Positions 61,625-64,000 of a stretch of 64,000 nucleotides of DNA are shown piece after piece; within the stretch, counting starts at the first letter, position 1, and every line of letters begins with the position of its first letter. This DNA comes from Sphingorhabdus sp. SMR4y (GTDB lineage: Bacteria > Pseudomonadota > Alphaproteobacteria > Sphingomonadales > Sphingomonadaceae). The position numbers were made by a program, and so were the translations under genes. Under the pieces are notes generated by a model. That model saw only the letters and a program-made list of their open reading frames with translations, was not told the DNA's origin and ran no database searches. The stretch is from contig NZ_CP022336.1 in the NCBI RefSeq assembly GCF_002218195.1, positions 2,971,001 through 3,035,000 of the forward strand, written 5' to 3'.

Positions 61625-63352
61625 TTACTTCCTCTGGTCCTGCGCCGTCGCCTCTCCGACGGCATTTAGCAGGAAATCGACCTTCTCGGGCGTCCATGGC
61701 GGCGGCGCCAGAGCTTCGATGTCGGCCATCAACTCGACAATTGCAGGCAAGCCACTGGCCTGTGCTTGGTCCAGGGCGTCCTTGATCTGGTCGGGTTCAG
61801 TTACGCGAATCCCAAATGCGCCCATTTCTTTCGCAATATTGGCGAAGTTGACATCGCCGAATTTCCAATGGTGGTTGAAATTCATTCCATCCGGCGCACC
61901 GCCCCACACCGGGGTTTCCTGATTCAATGAGGCGTTATTGTTGATTATGGTGATCGTGTTGATGCCGTAGCGGACAGCGGTCTCAAGCTCTGAAAAGTGG
62001 TAATAAAATCCGCCATCGCCAGTGAAGGCGAATACCGGTCTGTCCGGATGACCGCATTTTGCACCAAGGGCGGCCGGGAAGCCCCAGCCGAGTGAGCCGG
62101 CGGCGCGAATGAATATCTGGTCATCGCTCTTCAGTTCGAGAAATTGGGCGCACCACATTCCAGCATGGCCAGTGTCGCAAACGACAACAGCGTTGTCCGG
62201 AAGATATTCGCTGAGGGTCGTAAGAGCGCGCTCCGGACGGATTGGCTGCTCACTCGACGCTTTGGCCTGCGTATATTTTTCGGCCCAATCACTCTTGATC
62301 GAGCTAATCCTAGCAAGCCATCCGGATTTCGGTGCTATCGGGCCGGAGGCATCGAGTAGCTGTTGCAGCACTGTCTTCGCATCCCCGCATAGCGACGCGA
62401 CATTCGGGTAGTTTCGCCCAATGCCGTGCGGATCAATATCAAGCTGCACGACGCGTTTGCCTGGGAAGGGTGCCGTCCAGTTATTGGTTACCTGTGCGGC
62501 AGTCATGCTTCCGATATAGAATACGAGGTCGGCTTCATGGATTGCGCGGTTTGCGGTTTCCTTCGAATACAGGCCTACGACACCAACTGATAGCGGATGC
62601 GCGTCGAGGATTGCCGCCTTCGCGTTAAGAGAGGTTGCAACCGGAATTTGGTGCTTTTCTGCAAAGGCCTGCAATTCCTTCTGACCGCGCGACATCATCA
62701 GACCGCCGCCTGCAACGATCAACGGACGCTCAGAGGAGCGCAATGCGGCGAGGACCGACTCTATATCATGAGTTTCCGCAGCTGGACGGAAGGACGGCAC
62801 GGCGGCGAAACGAGGCTCGACTACATCGTCATCATCCATTTTACCCATAGTGATATTGCCCAGCATGCCTGCAATTTCGAGATGCACCGGCGCGGGGCAG
62901 CCGCTTGTCGCTTCCCTGAATGCCTGCCGCAGCAAATCCGGCAAGCGATCGAGTTGCTCGACAACAGCATTGAACTTTGTTGCCGTCGGAAAGGCGGACT
63001 GGTCTTCCAGTTCCTGGTAAGCACCCCTGTACCGAAATTCAGGCAAGCTTCCCCCTGTCAGCGCGATGACAGGGGAGCGCGCCAAATACGCGTCGCGCAG
63101 GCCGGCGAGCAGATTGCTTCTTCCGATTGCTTGTGAACCGCAGATGCCCGGCTTTCCTGTAGCTCGTGCATAGCCATCGGCCATATATGCCGCTGCTTTT
63201 TCTGCATGGGCAGCAATAGGTTTCACACCATGCTCTGGCGCTTCCATTTGCCGCAACGCACCGGGCGTAATTAGTGGTGCATGGAAAAAAAAGTCTACAT
63301 CATATGCAGAGAGTGTCTTCGCAAGATAGCTATCGCCGGTGATGTTGTTCAC
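61625..63352 (-). CDS. Thiamine-diphosphate-dependent enzyme, acetolactate synthase-like
   Basis: 575 residues from GTG 63352. PYR domain with the catalytic Glu51 in AAHAEKAAAYMADGYARATG. Middle Rossmann-like domain with PLIVAGGGLMMSRGQKELQA. PP domain with the ThDP/Mg motif GDGGFYYHFSELETAVRYGI through IINNN. The family includes acetolactate synthase, benzoylformate decarboxylase and oxalyl-CoA decarboxylase; substrate residues do not decide between them. The very acidic KMDDDDVVEP linker is unusual. It is separated from marR by 113 bases with an operator, so it is likely a separate unit. Confidence 0.85.
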   Translation of the reverse strand: MNNITGDSYLAKTLSAYDVDFFFHAPLITPGALRQMEAPEHGVKPIAAHAEKAAAYMADGYARATGKPGICGSQAIGRSNLLAGLRDAYLARSPVIALTGGSLPEFRYRGAYQELEDQSAFPTATKFNAVVEQLDRLPDLLRQAFREATSGCPAPVHLEIAGMLGNITMGKMDDDDVVEPRFAAVPSFRPAAETHDIESVLAALRSSERPLIVAGGGLMMSRGQKELQAFAEKHQIPVATSLNAKAAILDAHPLSVGVVGLYSKETANRAIHEADLVFYIGSMTAAQVTNNWTAPFPGKRVVQLDIDPHGIGRNYPNVASLCGDAKTVLQQLLDASGPIAPKSGWLARISSIKSDWAEKYTQAKASSEQPIRPERALTTLSEYLPDNAVVVCDTGHAGMWCAQFLELKSDDQIFIRAAGSLGWGFPAALGAKCGHPDRPVFAFTGDGGFYYHFSELETAVRYGINTITIINNNASLNQETPVWGGAPDGMNFNHHWKFGDVNFANIAKEMGAFGIRVTEPDQIKDALDQAQASGLPAIVELMADIEALAPPPWTPEKVDFLLNAVGEATAQDQRK

Positions 63353-63731
63353 AGGCTTAGCTCAGGTCTTTTTGGCATGAGGCACGATTGAATGAGGTCG
63401 CTGTGGGAAAGACTTGTTCATTGGTATTAGCCCGATTTTTACCAAAAGCCTTACATGCGACGCCAGCCATTCCACTATCCTCTCAACTGGTGCTCACGAA
63501 TTATCGCAATCGCGGTAAGCCCCTGAGCCCTTGTTTTACAGCTCAACGATAACAAACTAAGTTTGCCTGTCAACACACAATGGCACTCAATATTTGCTCA
63601 TTGACAAAAAAAGTTCTCAGTTGAGAGATGCTTCGATAAGGGGCGCTTCGTCGCACAGAGATACGAAGTAGAAACGACACCCTTTCCGAAAATTAGCCAA
63701 AATGTGTAAGAAGGCAAAAAATTGCTGATAT
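63353..63731. other. Intergenic region before IS copy 3
   Basis: 379 bases. Contains a short dyad TCTCA-GT-TGAGA at 63615-63626 reminiscent of one half of the MarR palindrome. No gene is supported. Confidence 0.4.
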
Positions 63732-64000
63732 TGTCCGTCGTCAGAACATTTGGCACTGAAGGCTGCGTAAATTAACGGAGCATTGGTTCCATCTGGTTGG
63801 TTGATATTAAGCGGCAAGCTTGCGGTGTAGCAAGCGCCGATGTTCGATGGTTTGTTTTTTGATCCTTTCTCGTTTTTTGATGATGGCGAGTGCTCTGCCG
63901 AAGTAGGCATCGGCAGGCGTAACGTTGCCCAGGCTTTCGTGATAGCGCTGGTGATTATAATGTTCGACGAACGCCTCGATCTGCGTTTCCAAGTCCCCTG
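63732..64000 (-). mobile_element. IS3-family insertion sequence, copy 3 (right end, inverted, partial)
   Basis: The last 269 bases of the same IS, in reverse orientation to copies 1 and 2, beginning at its right terminus TGTCCGTCG and continuing out of the window. Confidence 0.92.
63807..64000 (-). CDS. IS3-family transposase OrfB, copy 3 (partial)
   Basis: C-terminal part of OrfB, identical to copies 1 and 2 (EHYNHQRYHESLGNVTPADA, ending LLHRKLAA). The 5' part is outside the window. Confidence 0.9.
   Translation of the reverse strand, partial: GDLETQIEAFVEHYNHQRYHESLGNVTPADAYFGRALAIIKKRERIKKQTIEHRRLLHRKLAA

Overview
The window looks like a mobile metal-resistance region from an alphaproteobacterium, most likely a sphingomonad. 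The basis is the protein flavour of the TonB receptor, the mer-type oxidoreductase and the Cus/Czc sets, plus a moderate GC content. Genus is not assignable from this sequence alone. No rRNA gene, complete tRNA gene or CRISPR array was seen. About 51.5 kb on the left is almost entirely metal handling. It ends at a tyrosine recombinase (49470-51455) followed by a 17-base piece that matches a tRNA 3' end (51558-51574). The right 12 kb carries unrelated catabolic, redox and regulatory genes.

Layout, left to right. 1-1.7 kb: dmeR-dmeF-mntP (Co/Ni CDF pump with its RcnR-type repressor, then a partial Mn exporter). 1.9-4.6 kb: tail of a czc operon (truncated czcA, HupE-like, membrane anchor, small secreted protein) cut by an IS3-family element. 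6.1-7.2 kb: a HUH-type Rep-like gene and an older IS3-family remnant. 7.3-10.6 kb: PepSY protein and TonB receptor behind a Fur-box-like palindrome. 11.2-14.5 kb: a non-canonical mer operon (merR / merT-merP-GDCCVxC protein-flavoprotein) and ynfA. 14.8-21.6 kb: a cus-type copper/silver RND system with a CusB-CusF fusion and a Met-rich CusF lipoprotein. 21.7-32.5 kb: a small CDF with a STAS-like partner, PAP2, a P1B-4 ATPase, a DUF190 PII-like protein and a complete czcCBA. 32.6-34.7 kb: a CzcN-like methyltransferase, DUF3703, a third CDF and a divergent MerR regulator.

35.5-49.1 kb is a copper block. It holds an operon of DUF5676, CopA ATPase, a SAM methyltransferase, a membrane protein and an APC permease behind a strong CsoR operator, with csoR divergent. 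Next come Met/His-rich, DUF411 and DUF2231 proteins. These face a CnrY-X-H-type anti-sigma/sensor/ECF-sigma cassette that runs into the multicopper oxidase copA, copB, and NTF2-like, PepSY and DUF305 genes. The X protein keeps all five residues of the CnrX Ni/Co site, so a nickel/cobalt-type sensor appears to sit at the head of a copper operon. This is the most interesting feature of the window.

51.9-63.4 kb: DoxX and DOPA-dioxygenase genes with a divergent LysR, a TetR gene, a truncated acyl-CoA ligase, IS copy 2, a truncated sulfatase with a divergent TetR, a marR-flavoprotein-pirin operon with a perfect palindromic operator, and a ThDP enzyme. A third, inverted IS copy begins at 63732 and runs off the end. 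The three IS copies are the main source of breakage: each of the two complete copies borders truncated genes.
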